Below are positions 46,915 to 55,099 of a DNA stretch of 64,000 nt, in pieces. The position numbers and the translations under genes were made by a program. The notes under the pieces are model-generated. The model was given only the letters and a program-made list of their open reading frames with translations, was not told the origin of the DNA and did not search any database. The first letter of the stretch is position 1; each line of letters opens with the position of its first letter. The stretch is from Epilithonimonas sp. JDS (GTDB taxonomy: Bacteria; Bacteroidota; Bacteroidia; Flavobacteriales; Weeksellaceae). The DNA lies in assembly GCF_021261315.1 (NCBI RefSeq), contig NZ_JAJSAX010000003.1:248001-312000 (forward strand), written 5' to 3'.

Positions 46915-48159
46915 CTATTTAAGCGTCTTCGGCTTGTAGAATTTTAAAGCAAATAAAAGAATGACAACATAGCAAATAATCGGAAGAAGGTAAGCGTGAG
47001 CAATATCGGTCTCAGCAATTTTCCCCATCAATGGTGGAAAGACGGCTCCACCAAACATTGCCATCACAAGGAATGATGAAGCCTGCGGAACTTTATTCCC
47101 TAACCGTTTCAGTCCAAGGCTGAAAATCGTCGGGTACATTACGCTAAGGAACAAATTCAATAATATTAAACTGATGAAAGATGCCCAGCCAAAACTTTGT
47201 GAAATAATTAAGCATAATATAATATTACAAGTTGTGAAAATCGCCAAAAGCTTGTTCGGAGCGATAAATTTCATCAGAAAAGTTCCAACGAAACGGCCGA
47301 TCATCATCATTGCCATACTTAATGAAAAATAATACGAAGCTTCAATCTCAGGAAGCTGCATTTTTTCCACGCCATAATTGATAAAATAAGCCCACGTTCC
47401 GCCCTGTGCCGCAATATTGAAAAACTGGGCGACGACTGCAAATATAAAATGTCTCTGTTTCCAAAGTGGCGCGTGCGGATCTGAAACCGAAGCTTCTGCA
47501 CCATTATCGCTTTCAGAAATGGTAATATCTTCTGCGTGAGGATCTTTCAGACTTGGAACTTTAATAAAACAAAAAATAATTGTTATGGTTAAAATCACAA
47601 CGCCAATCCAGGTGTAAAGATCTTTGACAGAATCTAATGAATTGTTATCCAAACCAGATTTTCCAAAGATGAAAAAACCACCTAAAAGCGGACCGATAAT
47701 TGCGCCCAGTCCATTGAATGACTGCGCAAAATTCACCCTTTGATCACTTGTTTTCTCGTTTCCCAAAGCTGCCACAAATGGATGCGCCACCGTTTCCAAA
47801 GTCGCCATTCCCATAGCCAGAACGAAAAGTGCAATTCTGAAAAAATTAAATGACATTTGGTTTGCAGCAGGAATGAAAAGGAAAGATCCAAGCGCAAAAA
47901 GTGACAATCCAAGGATCACACCCATTTTGTAACCAAACTTTTTCATAAACAATCCAGCCGGAATTCCCATCAAAGCGTACGCTCCGAAGATGGACAGCTG
48001 TACCAAGCCGGATTTTGATTTTGAGATATTCAAAACATTCTGAAAATGCTTATTTAAAACATCGCCCATCGTCAACGCAATTGCCCAGAAGAAGAACAAT
48101 GAAATCACAAATGCCAGTACGACATAGTATTTTTTTTCTGTAAATTTTGCAGTATTCAT
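46915..48159 (-). CDS. FucP-like sugar/proton symporter (MFS)
   Basis: A 414-residue inner-membrane transporter with about twelve helices and a short loop in the middle (ESDNGAEASVSDPHAPLWKQ). It resembles the fucose/glucose/galactose group (FHS): FWAIALTMGDVLNKHFQNVLNISKS at helix 1 and NGLGAIIGPLLGGFFIFG in the middle are typical. It is second in the LacI-regulated operon after the fructokinase, so fructose, a related ketose or a glucoside is the likely cargo. Confidence 0.9.
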   Translation of the reverse strand: MNTAKFTEKKYYVVLAFVISLFFFWAIALTMGDVLNKHFQNVLNISKSKSGLVQLSIFGAYALMGIPAGLFMKKFGYKMGVILGLSLFALGSFLFIPAANQMSFNFFRIALFVLAMGMATLETVAHPFVAALGNEKTSDQRVNFAQSFNGLGAIIGPLLGGFFIFGKSGLDNNSLDSVKDLYTWIGVVILTITIIFCFIKVPSLKDPHAEDITISESDNGAEASVSDPHAPLWKQRHFIFAVVAQFFNIAAQGGTWAYFINYGVEKMQLPEIEASYYFSLSMAMMMIGRFVGTFLMKFIAPNKLLAIFTTCNIILCLIISQSFGWASFISLILLNLFLSVMYPTIFSLGLKRLGNKVPQASSFLVMAMFGGAVFPPLMGKIAETDIAHAYLLPIICYVVILLFALKFYKPKTLK

Positions 48160-48168
48160 CGTATTAAA

Positions 48169-49083
48169 TTATATAGTTTGACCATAATGTTTTTCCCGGA
48201 ACGATTCGAATTCTTCGTGAGTATAATCCGGACAAGCGCCTGATTTTGAAGTGATAAATGCGCCGAGAGAAACAGCCTGCTTCATAATCTCTTCCGGCAA
48301 ACTCCCTTGAATTCTCTTTGATAAAAAGCCAGCCAGAAAGGAATCTCCACTTCCCACCGTGTCGTTAACGTCTATGGAAACAGCCGAAAAATTGTAACTC
48401 TGTTCTCCAACAAAATATCTTGCTCCTTTGCTTCCCTTTGTCAGAACAATCTCGTGAAGATCAAAATGTTTTTGGATATATTTTATGCTGCTGTCTTCAT
48501 CAATGTATTTTTCGCCAAGAAATTCGATTATGGTTCTCAATTCCGCTTTGTTCATTTTTACCAGATGCGCTTTTTGAAGCAATGTTTTAATCAATTCAAA
48601 ATCAATAAAAGGCGGTCTGAAATTCACATCAAACACCCGGAATTTTGAAATTTCTATCAGTTTGAGCAGCGTATTTCTTGACACTTCATTCCTTGCAATT
48701 AGACTTCCAAAAACAAAGGCTTCAGAATTTTCTATGAGTTCTTGATGAGCGGGTAAAATCTCAATATGATCCCAGGCGACGTCATTCACAATATCATAAT
48801 GTGCTTCACCGTGTTCATCGAAATCGGCAATCACGGTTCCTGTTGGTTTTTCATAATCGGTTTGAATATTATCGGTAGAAATATTCCAGCTTTTAATCTG
48901 CTCCAGAAGATCCTTTCCCAATTTATCATTTCCGATTTTGCTTATCATTTGGACTTTCAAACCCATTTTATCAAGATTGTAAGCGACATTGAAAGGTGCA
49001 CCACCGGCTCTGGATCCGGCGGGGAAAATATCCCAAAGGATCTCACCAAAACAGACGGCGTAGGATTTATTATTTGTATTCAT
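48169..49083 (-). CDS. PfkB-family fructokinase
   Basis: A 304-residue ribokinase-fold kinase. It has the N-terminal GEILWDIFPAGSRAGGAPFNVAYNL motif of fructokinases, the conserved NFRPPF and the PfkB signature DTVGSGDSFLAGFLSK with the catalytic Asp. It phosphorylates fructose to fructose-6-phosphate. It is the first gene of the LacI-controlled operon and starts 7 nt after the palindromic operator at 49090-49101. Confidence 0.9.
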   Translation of the reverse strand: MNTNNKSYAVCFGEILWDIFPAGSRAGGAPFNVAYNLDKMGLKVQMISKIGNDKLGKDLLEQIKSWNISTDNIQTDYEKPTGTVIADFDEHGEAHYDIVNDVAWDHIEILPAHQELIENSEAFVFGSLIARNEVSRNTLLKLIEISKFRVFDVNFRPPFIDFELIKTLLQKAHLVKMNKAELRTIIEFLGEKYIDEDSSIKYIQKHFDLHEIVLTKGSKGARYFVGEQSYNFSAVSIDVNDTVGSGDSFLAGFLSKRIQGSLPEEIMKQAVSLGAFITSKSGACPDYTHEEFESFREKHYGQTI

Positions 49084-49089
49084 ATAAGG

Positions 49090-49101
49090 TTAAACGTTTA
49101 A
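49090..49101. promoter_or_regulatory. LacI-family operator O1 in front of the fructokinase operon
   Basis: A perfect 12-bp palindrome TTAAACGTTTAA with the central CG typical of LacI/GalR operators. It lies in the 35-nt gap between the LacI gene and the fructokinase gene, just downstream of a predicted -7 element, where a bound repressor would block initiation. An identical site is at 50339-50350. Confidence 0.8.
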
Positions 49102-49113
49102 GTTAATTAATAA

Positions 49114-49141
49114 AAAAATTATTTTGTTGAATTTTGAACAA
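49114..49141 (-). promoter_or_regulatory. Predicted promoter of the fructokinase operon
   Basis: On the minus strand TTG (49141-49139) lies at the 3' end of the LacI gene, with TAATTTTT (49121-49114) after a 17-nt spacer, matching the Flavobacteriia TTG-N17-TAnnTTTG consensus with one mismatch. The start would fall just before the O1 operator. Confidence 0.5.
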
Positions 49142-50126
49142 TCAGTTCAGCTGATAAAGTTATTTTTTTGGCACTGGCAGCATATTGTTTAATTTGAAGG
49201 TCCAATAATTTTACTGCTTCGTCTGCCATTTCCTCCAGCGGTTGTTTTACATAAGTTATTTTTGAAGGAAACAATTTATAGGCTTCTGTCTCATCAAATG
49301 CCACAACAGAAATATTTTCAGGAACTTTGATGTTATTCTGAACAAGGTATGACAATCCTGCAACAGCAAGTTTGTTGCTGGAAAAATAAAGTGCAATGTT
49401 CGTCGGACTGATTCCCAGCGCAGCTTTTAGTTTACTTTGAATTTCTTCTGTAATATTTTCAATCCCCACCAGAATGCTTTGAGTTTTGACATTCTCGCCG
49501 CTTTCGGAAATGGCAGTTTCAAAACCTTTCTGTCTATCCAAAAGATGCGGCAATTTGGTATCATAACCGATATAAATGATTTTGTCAAATTTCTTTTTCA
49601 GAAGAAAATCAGTGGTACTTTCCGCAATCTCTCTATTGTTTACGATGATACTTGGTATTTTAACATCTTTCAAATATCGGTCGATAGTAACGATAGGGTA
49701 ATTTTTGTCAACCAGTTTCTGAAGAATATGTTCCGAACCGACAACAGGCGCTACAATCATCCCATCTACCTGCTGCTGAGAAAAAAGTTCAATCAGTTTT
49801 TCAAATTTTTCTGCATTTTCATCTGAACTTCCAATGATTAATGTATAACCTAATTTCAAAGCTTTGTCTTCCAGGTTGCGAGCGATGTGAGAATAAAATT
49901 CGTTTGAAATATCAGCAACGATCAGCCCAAGCAGTTTACTTTTATTGGTTTTCAGGCTTTTCGCTATTTTATTTGGCGTATAGTTAATCGTTTCAGCAAT
50001 CTCAAAAATTTTTTTCTTGGTATTTTCACTGATTCGTTGTCCTTCTTTTCTGTTAAGAACATAAGATACCGTTGCTACGGAAACTCCGGCAATGCGCGCT
50101 ATATCTTTGATGGATGTTCTTTTCAT
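49119..50126 (-). CDS. LacI-family transcriptional regulator
   Basis: A 335-residue repressor with an N-terminal helix-turn-helix (SIKDIARIAGVSVATVSYVLNRK), the hinge and a periplasmic-binding-like effector domain (LLGLIVADISNEFYSHI). The ATG at 50126 gives MKRTSIKDIA, the usual start position, and is preferred to an in-frame start seven codons upstream. Two identical palindromes at 49090-49101 and 50339-50350, in front of the sugar operon and upstream of this gene, are the obvious targets. It probably senses a sugar or sugar phosphate of the fructokinase pathway. Confidence 0.92.
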   Translation of the reverse strand: MKRTSIKDIARIAGVSVATVSYVLNRKEGQRISENTKKKIFEIAETINYTPNKIAKSLKTNKSKLLGLIVADISNEFYSHIARNLEDKALKLGYTLIIGSSDENAEKFEKLIELFSQQQVDGMIVAPVVGSEHILQKLVDKNYPIVTIDRYLKDVKIPSIIVNNREIAESTTDFLLKKKFDKIIYIGYDTKLPHLLDRQKGFETAISESGENVKTQSILVGIENITEEIQSKLKAALGISPTNIALYFSSNKLAVAGLSYLVQNNIKVPENISVVAFDETEAYKLFPSKITYVKQPLEEMADEAVKLLDLQIKQYAASAKKITLSAELIVQNSTK

Positions 50127-50338
50127 TCTAACTAATTGACAATGCAAAGTATTCCATAAAATTTTAAATAAACAATAGTCCGTTTTTTTTCGTCAATTCA
50201 GAAAAAAGTGTAATTTGGCAAATTTTTTAAAACTATTAGCACAATGAACAAACCATTGTATATCAAATACTTATATATTAATCATCTTTTAAAATGAACT
50301 ATTCATTAATTAATTAGGTTTCCAATGTTAAATTTTGG

Positions 50339-50350
50339 TTAAACGTTTAA
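50339..50350. promoter_or_regulatory. LacI-family operator O2 upstream of the regulator gene
   Basis: TTAAACGTTTAA, identical to O1, 212 nt upstream of the LacI start and 23 nt after the histidine kinase stop. It may serve autoregulation or DNA looping with O1, which is about 1.25 kb away. Nothing else stands out in the A/T-rich 50127-50373 gap. Confidence 0.75.
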
Positions 50351-50373
50351 CTCTAATTATTTTTAATTTAACT

Positions 50374-52104
50374 TTAATTTCTGCTACCTTTTACTGTGAA
50401 ACTAAATTCACTCCCTACGCCCCATTCACTTTTTACCGAAATATTTCCACCCTGAGCTTCTATAAAATCTTTACTGATACTCAAGCCTAATCCTGTCCCT
50501 TCTTTTTGGGTACCCGGAATTCTGAAATAGCGGTTAAAAACTTTATCTCTATACTTTTCGTCGATACCAGTTCCGTAATCTCGTACAGAAAATTTCACAA
50601 GGTCTCCCTCTTTTTTCACCTCAATGTTGATGGCAGAATTTTCGTAAGAATATCTCACCGCATTAGACAACAAATTATTCAGAACCCAGCCTGTTTTTTC
50701 GCTGTCTGCCAGCACTTTTTCTATTCCGTCTTCTACCTTTACGACAAGGTTTATATTTTTTTGCTCTGCTGCAGATTTGTTTGCATTGATCGCATAATCA
50801 ATGATTTGACTCACCTCAGAATTTTGTATATTCAGATTGATTGATCCACTTTCCAGCTGTGTCATATCCAACAGTTCACCGGTAATTTTCAGCAATCGGT
50901 CTGAATCTTCTTTGATTCCATTCACCAGATTTTTTTGTTCATCATTCAGATTTCCGATTTTGTCATTTTCCAATAATTGTAGTCCCATTTGGATTGATGA
51001 AATCGGCGTCTTAAACTCGTGCGAAACCGTTCCCATAAAGTTAGTCTTAGCCTGATCCAATTCTTTGAAAAGTGTAATATTCCTCAGCATAATCACTTGT
51101 CCTATGAATTGACTCTCTTTTTCTCCGGTCGGAACCACGTTGATGTCAATGATCTCTTTTTCAAAATAGCTTTCTTTTCCATCGGCGTATATTTTCATCG
51201 TTTCTGTCTTCGAATCTTTTTTCTCCTCGATGATTTCCTTGATAATATTTCTGATAAGATCATTTGTGACAGCCACATCCTGGATCAGTTTTCCTACGAA
51301 ATTTTCTTTTTTAAGACCTGTAATTTTCAGCGCTTCGTCATTTACAAAAAGGACTTTTTTATTCTCATCAATTCCGATAATCGGATCGTGCATATTATCG
51401 ATCAAAGTTTCAATGCGGCGTTTTCCGCGGATGATCTTATCGAGTTTGCTTTCGGAATATTCCTGAAGTTTTTCAGCCATTATGTTAAATGACATCGCCA
51501 ATTGCCCAAACTCACTTTTGCTTTCAAAATGAACCCTTTCTTTATAATTCTGATTCGCAATCTGTTTAATACTTTCTGTCAGTACCTGAATTGGATTGGC
51601 AATATTGGAAGGCAGATTCACCATCAGGATAAATGCGATAATGAAGCACAACATTCCTGCAGCTGAGATGATGGCAATTGCGCTTTTCGCAGTCGCATCG
51701 GCCACACTGCTTTTATGCTCGATAGCAACCATATTGAGCTGCATCAGCTCGGCAATATCTCTTCTGATGGAGGACAGTAGTTTGGGATTGTCTGATTTTT
51801 CTTTTAATAATTGAAAATGCGTGGCTATATTTTCGGTCGCTTCCTTCTCGCCAGGTTCGGTTACGTTTTTCTTTTGTTTTTCGAGATGCCTTTCAAAAAC
51901 ACCATAGGCCGCAGGATCGGAATTGATCTCTTCCAAGGCCAGCAGCATATTTCTGGAATATTGCAGTGTGTTGTAATTGGCGACCAAGATATTATTGGTG
52001 TCTTTTTTCAGTTGATTGATGTACCAGCCGCTGAGCACAGAAAGCACGATGATCATTAGAAAAAGCAAGCCTACGCCAGCATTGAGTTTTGTTTTGATTT
52101 TCAT
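50374..52104 (-). CDS. Sensor histidine kinase of the kdp locus
   Basis: A 576-residue membrane kinase. Two transmembrane helices (about 8-29 and 142-164) frame a periplasmic helical domain, followed by HAMP (165-215), PAS (225-345), HisKA with the phosphorylated H362 in SHEFKTP, and a HATPase domain (NNLLSNAVRYS, GTGLGLSISK). In E. coli the KdpD sensor domain and the kinase are one protein; here they are separate and adjacent (7 nt apart). Its partner is probably the sigma-54 response regulator at the other end of the locus. It is the last gene of the kdp run. Confidence 0.9.
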   Translation of the reverse strand: MKIKTKLNAGVGLLFLMIIVLSVLSGWYINQLKKDTNNILVANYNTLQYSRNMLLALEEINSDPAAYGVFERHLEKQKKNVTEPGEKEATENIATHFQLLKEKSDNPKLLSSIRRDIAELMQLNMVAIEHKSSVADATAKSAIAIISAAGMLCFIIAFILMVNLPSNIANPIQVLTESIKQIANQNYKERVHFESKSEFGQLAMSFNIMAEKLQEYSESKLDKIIRGKRRIETLIDNMHDPIIGIDENKKVLFVNDEALKITGLKKENFVGKLIQDVAVTNDLIRNIIKEIIEEKKDSKTETMKIYADGKESYFEKEIIDINVVPTGEKESQFIGQVIMLRNITLFKELDQAKTNFMGTVSHEFKTPISSIQMGLQLLENDKIGNLNDEQKNLVNGIKEDSDRLLKITGELLDMTQLESGSINLNIQNSEVSQIIDYAINANKSAAEQKNINLVVKVEDGIEKVLADSEKTGWVLNNLLSNAVRYSYENSAINIEVKKEGDLVKFSVRDYGTGIDEKYRDKVFNRYFRIPGTQKEGTGLGLSISKDFIEAQGGNISVKSEWGVGSEFSFTVKGSRN

Positions 52105-52111
52105 TTTAATT

Positions 52112-53233
52112 TCAACTTAAAATTACAAGGTCAATATTTTCCTGTGATAATTTATTCAAAAGCGAATTGAAAGTATCCGTCGCAATGATGACTTTCCAAA
52201 GATTGAGATGTGGTTTCCCGATACAAACGGTTGTAATCTTCCGCTCTTCGCATTGTTCCATAATTGCTCGTGTGACATTCGTACTTTCTACCTTGATGAT
52301 CTCTGCTCCCAATTCGGTGGCTAATTTAAAGTTATTAATCAAATGCCGTTGCTTGTCCAGCGCAATTTTATCTGCACTTTCTCTCGGGACCTGAACATAG
52401 AGAAGATACCATTTGCTGTTGTAATAATTGGCCAGCCTCGCTGCTTTCCTGATGACGTTCTTCGCTGTTTTTTCGTTGGAGCTGATGCACGCCAGAAATT
52501 TTTCCTTTCTAATATTCTTGATATTTGAAACTTCGGTCTCCACTTTACGTTGAACCTGGGAAGCCACTTCTTTCAGTGCCAGTTCTCGAAGCTGCAGGAT
52601 ATTGTCATTTTTAAAGAAATTACTGAGCGCCGAATTAATTTTTGCAGCATCGTAGATCTTTCCAGCTTTCAGTCTATCGATCAATTCTTCAGCAGTCAAA
52701 TCGATGTTCACTACCTCATCGGCCTGGGCCAAAACGCTGTCCGGAATTCGTTCCTTAACTTCGATATCCGTGATGTTTTTGACATCTTCATTCAGACTTT
52801 CGATATGTTGGATGTTGACCGCGCTGATGACATTAATACCTGCATCTAGGATTTCCATCACATCTTGCCAACGTTTTTCGTTCTTGCTGCCTTCGATATT
52901 GGTGTGCGCCAATTCATCTACGATCACCACTTCTGGGCGAAGATTGATCACTGCCTGAACATCCAGTTCTTCCAGCTCTTTTCCTTTATAGAATAATTTT
53001 CTTCTCGGAATGATTGGTAATCCGTCCAGCAAAGCGTGCGTTTCCTTACGATTGTGGGTTTCGATGTATCCGATCTTCACATCGATGCCGTTTGTCAACA
53101 GCGAATGTGCTTCCTGGAGCATTCGGTATGTTTTTCCCACACCGGCACTCATCCCAATGTAGATCTTGAATTTCCCGCGTCTTGATTTTTTTATTAAATT
53201 AAGAAAATCCTGAGCTGACCTTTTTTCATCCAT
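52112..53233 (-). CDS. kdpD: KdpD N-terminal sensor domain protein without kinase
   Basis: A 373-residue cytoplasmic protein equal to the N-terminal half of KdpD. It has a Walker-A-like GMSAGVGKT (about residues 27-35), the VIVDELAHTNIEGSKNEKRWQD block and a C-terminal USP-like domain (about 245-373, ending LDLVILS). It lacks the membrane and histidine kinase modules of full-length KdpD. The kinase next to it has its own transmembrane, HAMP and PAS modules, so this is a natural split and not a frameshift. A perfect hairpin lies between it and the porin gene upstream. Confidence 0.9.
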   Translation of the reverse strand: MDEKRSAQDFLNLIKKSRRGKFKIYIGMSAGVGKTYRMLQEAHSLLTNGIDVKIGYIETHNRKETHALLDGLPIIPRRKLFYKGKELEELDVQAVINLRPEVVIVDELAHTNIEGSKNEKRWQDVMEILDAGINVISAVNIQHIESLNEDVKNITDIEVKERIPDSVLAQADEVVNIDLTAEELIDRLKAGKIYDAAKINSALSNFFKNDNILQLRELALKEVASQVQRKVETEVSNIKNIRKEKFLACISSNEKTAKNVIRKAARLANYYNSKWYLLYVQVPRESADKIALDKQRHLINNFKLATELGAEIIKVESTNVTRAIMEQCEERKITTVCIGKPHLNLWKVIIATDTFNSLLNKLSQENIDLVILS

Positions 53234-53260
53234 AACAGATTATCTATATCAAATTTAGGT

Positions 53261-53292
53261 AAATCCCTTGTCAAAAATTCAACAAGGGATTT
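53261..53292 (-). terminator. Hairpin between the porin and kdpD
   Basis: AAATCCCTTGT (53261-53271) pairs perfectly with ACAAGGGATTT (53282-53292) around a 10-nt loop. No T-run follows on the minus strand, so it may protect or process the message, letting kdpFABC-porin be expressed at a different level from the sensor genes. Confidence 0.55.
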
Positions 53293-53308
53293 GGTAATAT
53301 GGAAACTA

Positions 53309-54391
53309 TTAAAAACTTACGGCAAGCGATGTGACTGCCATAAAATTATTTTTGTTCAAATGATCATCTCGATCCAGAAAAATATCATCCTTACTGCCTA
53401 GGTTTTTCACTTCGGTACGCCAAACGAGATTTGGAAGGATCCAGTAATCTGCATTCACAGAATAGCCGAAGGTCTTGAATCCATTTTCTGTTCCCGTCGC
53501 AATGATGACGCCTTTTTCATCACTGTAATATTCGCCTCTTGCTGCAAAACTCAGCTTGTCTGTGGCTGCATATTTTGCAATGACCACAGGCGAAAACCAA
53601 ACATTGTATTGCTCGCTGCCTTTCATCTTTTGCTCGGCTCCGATATCGAAACCTGTGGTCAAAGCCAACTTTTTACTCAGCTGAAAAATACCGTACAGAT
53701 TGTGAAAGTACCGCATCTGCCTGATGCTGTCCGGCTTATCATTCCCAACGAAGGAACTGCTGTTTAGCGTGATCTTATCCGTCGGTTTGTACGTCAATTG
53801 GTGTCCAAAACCGACCGTCGAATTTCCATCCACACGTTGGATCCGCTGCCAGCCATTCAGAACCAAACCGCTGACCAACCATTTTCCGCTGTTGCTGGTG
53901 TAGGTAATCTTTGCGCCGCTTTCGTAGTAAGGTGAATTCTCTGCCAAAAGACTTCTTGTCAAAGTCCAGCAATCTTTGCTGATGGCACTTTCAAAACCGA
54001 TGTGTGAAGCCATAATTCCGGCATCGATCCATAGATTTTTAGACTTCGAAATTTTCACACCAACATTAGCTTCATAGATATTTTTGAGGACGCCAGGTTC
54101 TGCAGCATAATTGGCATTCATATACGTTCCGGTTGCTAAAGCCAGATTGGCGCGAAGTCTTTCGATTTCGTAATTGGCTTTTACGAATCCGAGATTCAGA
54201 TTGACCTCATTGTTCCGGTTGTGGCTGTAGATGAAACCCGGACGTGTGTTGTTCTGAGGATTACTGAAGTCGAATTGGTAGTAGACCTCAGCGTAAGCCG
54301 AAATTTTCAATGGTTTCACATCGTCTTCCTGTGCAAACAAAGATGCGGAAGCGCCTAACATCATCAATGCCAATAGTTTTATATTTTTCAT
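53309..54391 (-). CDS. Outer-membrane beta-barrel porin of the kdp operon
   Basis: A 360-residue barrel with a signal peptide (ending ASLFAQ). It has a strand pattern like the OmpL/bbp2-type porins (ISAYAEVYYQFDF, NNEVNLNLGFVKANYEIERLR, FAARGEYYSDE) and a C-terminal ...VTSLAVSF. The ATG at 54391 is preferred over a TTG five codons upstream because it starts a normal signal peptide. It lies 20 nt after kdpC. A porin in this position should let K+ or counter-ions pass the outer membrane; that role is inferred. Confidence 0.82.
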   Translation of the reverse strand: MKNIKLLALMMLGASASLFAQEDDVKPLKISAYAEVYYQFDFSNPQNNTRPGFIYSHNRNNEVNLNLGFVKANYEIERLRANLALATGTYMNANYAAEPGVLKNIYEANVGVKISKSKNLWIDAGIMASHIGFESAISKDCWTLTRSLLAENSPYYESGAKITYTSNSGKWLVSGLVLNGWQRIQRVDGNSTVGFGHQLTYKPTDKITLNSSSFVGNDKPDSIRQMRYFHNLYGIFQLSKKLALTTGFDIGAEQKMKGSEQYNVWFSPVVIAKYAATDKLSFAARGEYYSDEKGVIIATGTENGFKTFGYSVNADYWILPNLVWRTEVKNLGSKDDIFLDRDDHLNKNNFMAVTSLAVSF

Positions 54392-54411
54392 TTTTATTAA
54401 TTTCAATTTAA

Positions 54412-54972
54412 TTATTTCAAAGCGTCTAGCGCGATATTGAGTTTTAACACATTGATTTTTTCCGTTCCGAATAATCCCAGAAAAGGTTTTTCTATATTGG
54501 AAGCTACCAGATCTTGAATTTTGTTTTCATTAAGATTCCTGATCTTCGCAATTCTTTTCACCTGCACATCAGCAGCCTGCACGGAGATATTAGGATCCAA
54601 TCCACTTCCGCTGGCGGTGACGAGATCAGATGGAATCTCGGCTTTTGAAACTTCAGGATTATGTTTGATGAAGTTGTCAATTCGCTCCTGAACGGTTTTC
54701 AAATAATCGGGATTGGAAGGTCCTTTGTTGCTTCCCGCAGCTCCGGCTGCGTTATAATCTACAGCTGAAGGGCGTGACCAGAAATACTGATCTTCCGTAA
54801 ATGCCTGTCCGACGTTTGTATAATATTTTTCGTTATCGATCGTGACAATCTCGCCTTTTCCGTTGTTGGGAGAAAATTGTGCGATCCCGAAAATCATGAG
54901 CGTGTAAAATCCTGAGAAAAACAGAAGACAAACCAATGTCAGTTTCAAGGCAGGAAGAATATTTTGTTTCAT
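54412..54972 (-). CDS. kdpC: KdpC subunit of the K+-transporting ATPase
   Basis: A 186-residue protein with one N-terminal transmembrane helix (LTLVCLLFFSGFYTLMIFGIAQF) and the periplasmic KdpC domain with conserved blocks YFWSRPSAVDYN, GAAGSNKGPSNPDY, IPSDLVTASGSGLDPNISVQAA and FLGLFGTEKINVLKLNIAL. It stabilises the KdpFABC complex. It is separated from kdpB by a 127-nt gap that contains a structured repeat, unusual inside such an operon. Confidence 0.96.
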   Translation of the reverse strand: MKQNILPALKLTLVCLLFFSGFYTLMIFGIAQFSPNNGKGEIVTIDNEKYYTNVGQAFTEDQYFWSRPSAVDYNAAGAAGSNKGPSNPDYLKTVQERIDNFIKHNPEVSKAEIPSDLVTASGSGLDPNISVQAADVQVKRIAKIRNLNENKIQDLVASNIEKPFLGLFGTEKINVLKLNIALDALK

Positions 54973-55027
54973 TTGATTTAATTTTAAAGTTCGATTTTAT
55001 GTTGTGGCGTCTTTTGACACTGGATCT

Positions 55028-55092
55028 GCAGCCCGGCCTGAGTGGATCCCGAAGTAAAATCGGGAGGGAACGGAGGACGAATCGAGCTGCCC
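55028..55092. repeat. GCAGCCCG...GCTGCCC structured repeat, copy 2
   Basis: A 65-bp element starting GCAGCCCGGCCTGAGTGGAT and ending CGAATCGAGCTGCCC. Its internal hairpin is TCCCGA-(7 nt)-TCGGGA (55047-55065). It shares its ends with the element at 27051-27157. It lies inside the kdp operon between kdpB and kdpC. Confidence 0.75.
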
Positions 55093-55099
55093 AAATAAT

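Noticed and set aside
50374-53233. KdpD and the histidine kinase as one frameshifted gene
   Set aside because: The two genes are 7 nt apart, each is complete, and the kinase has its own membrane, HAMP and PAS modules.
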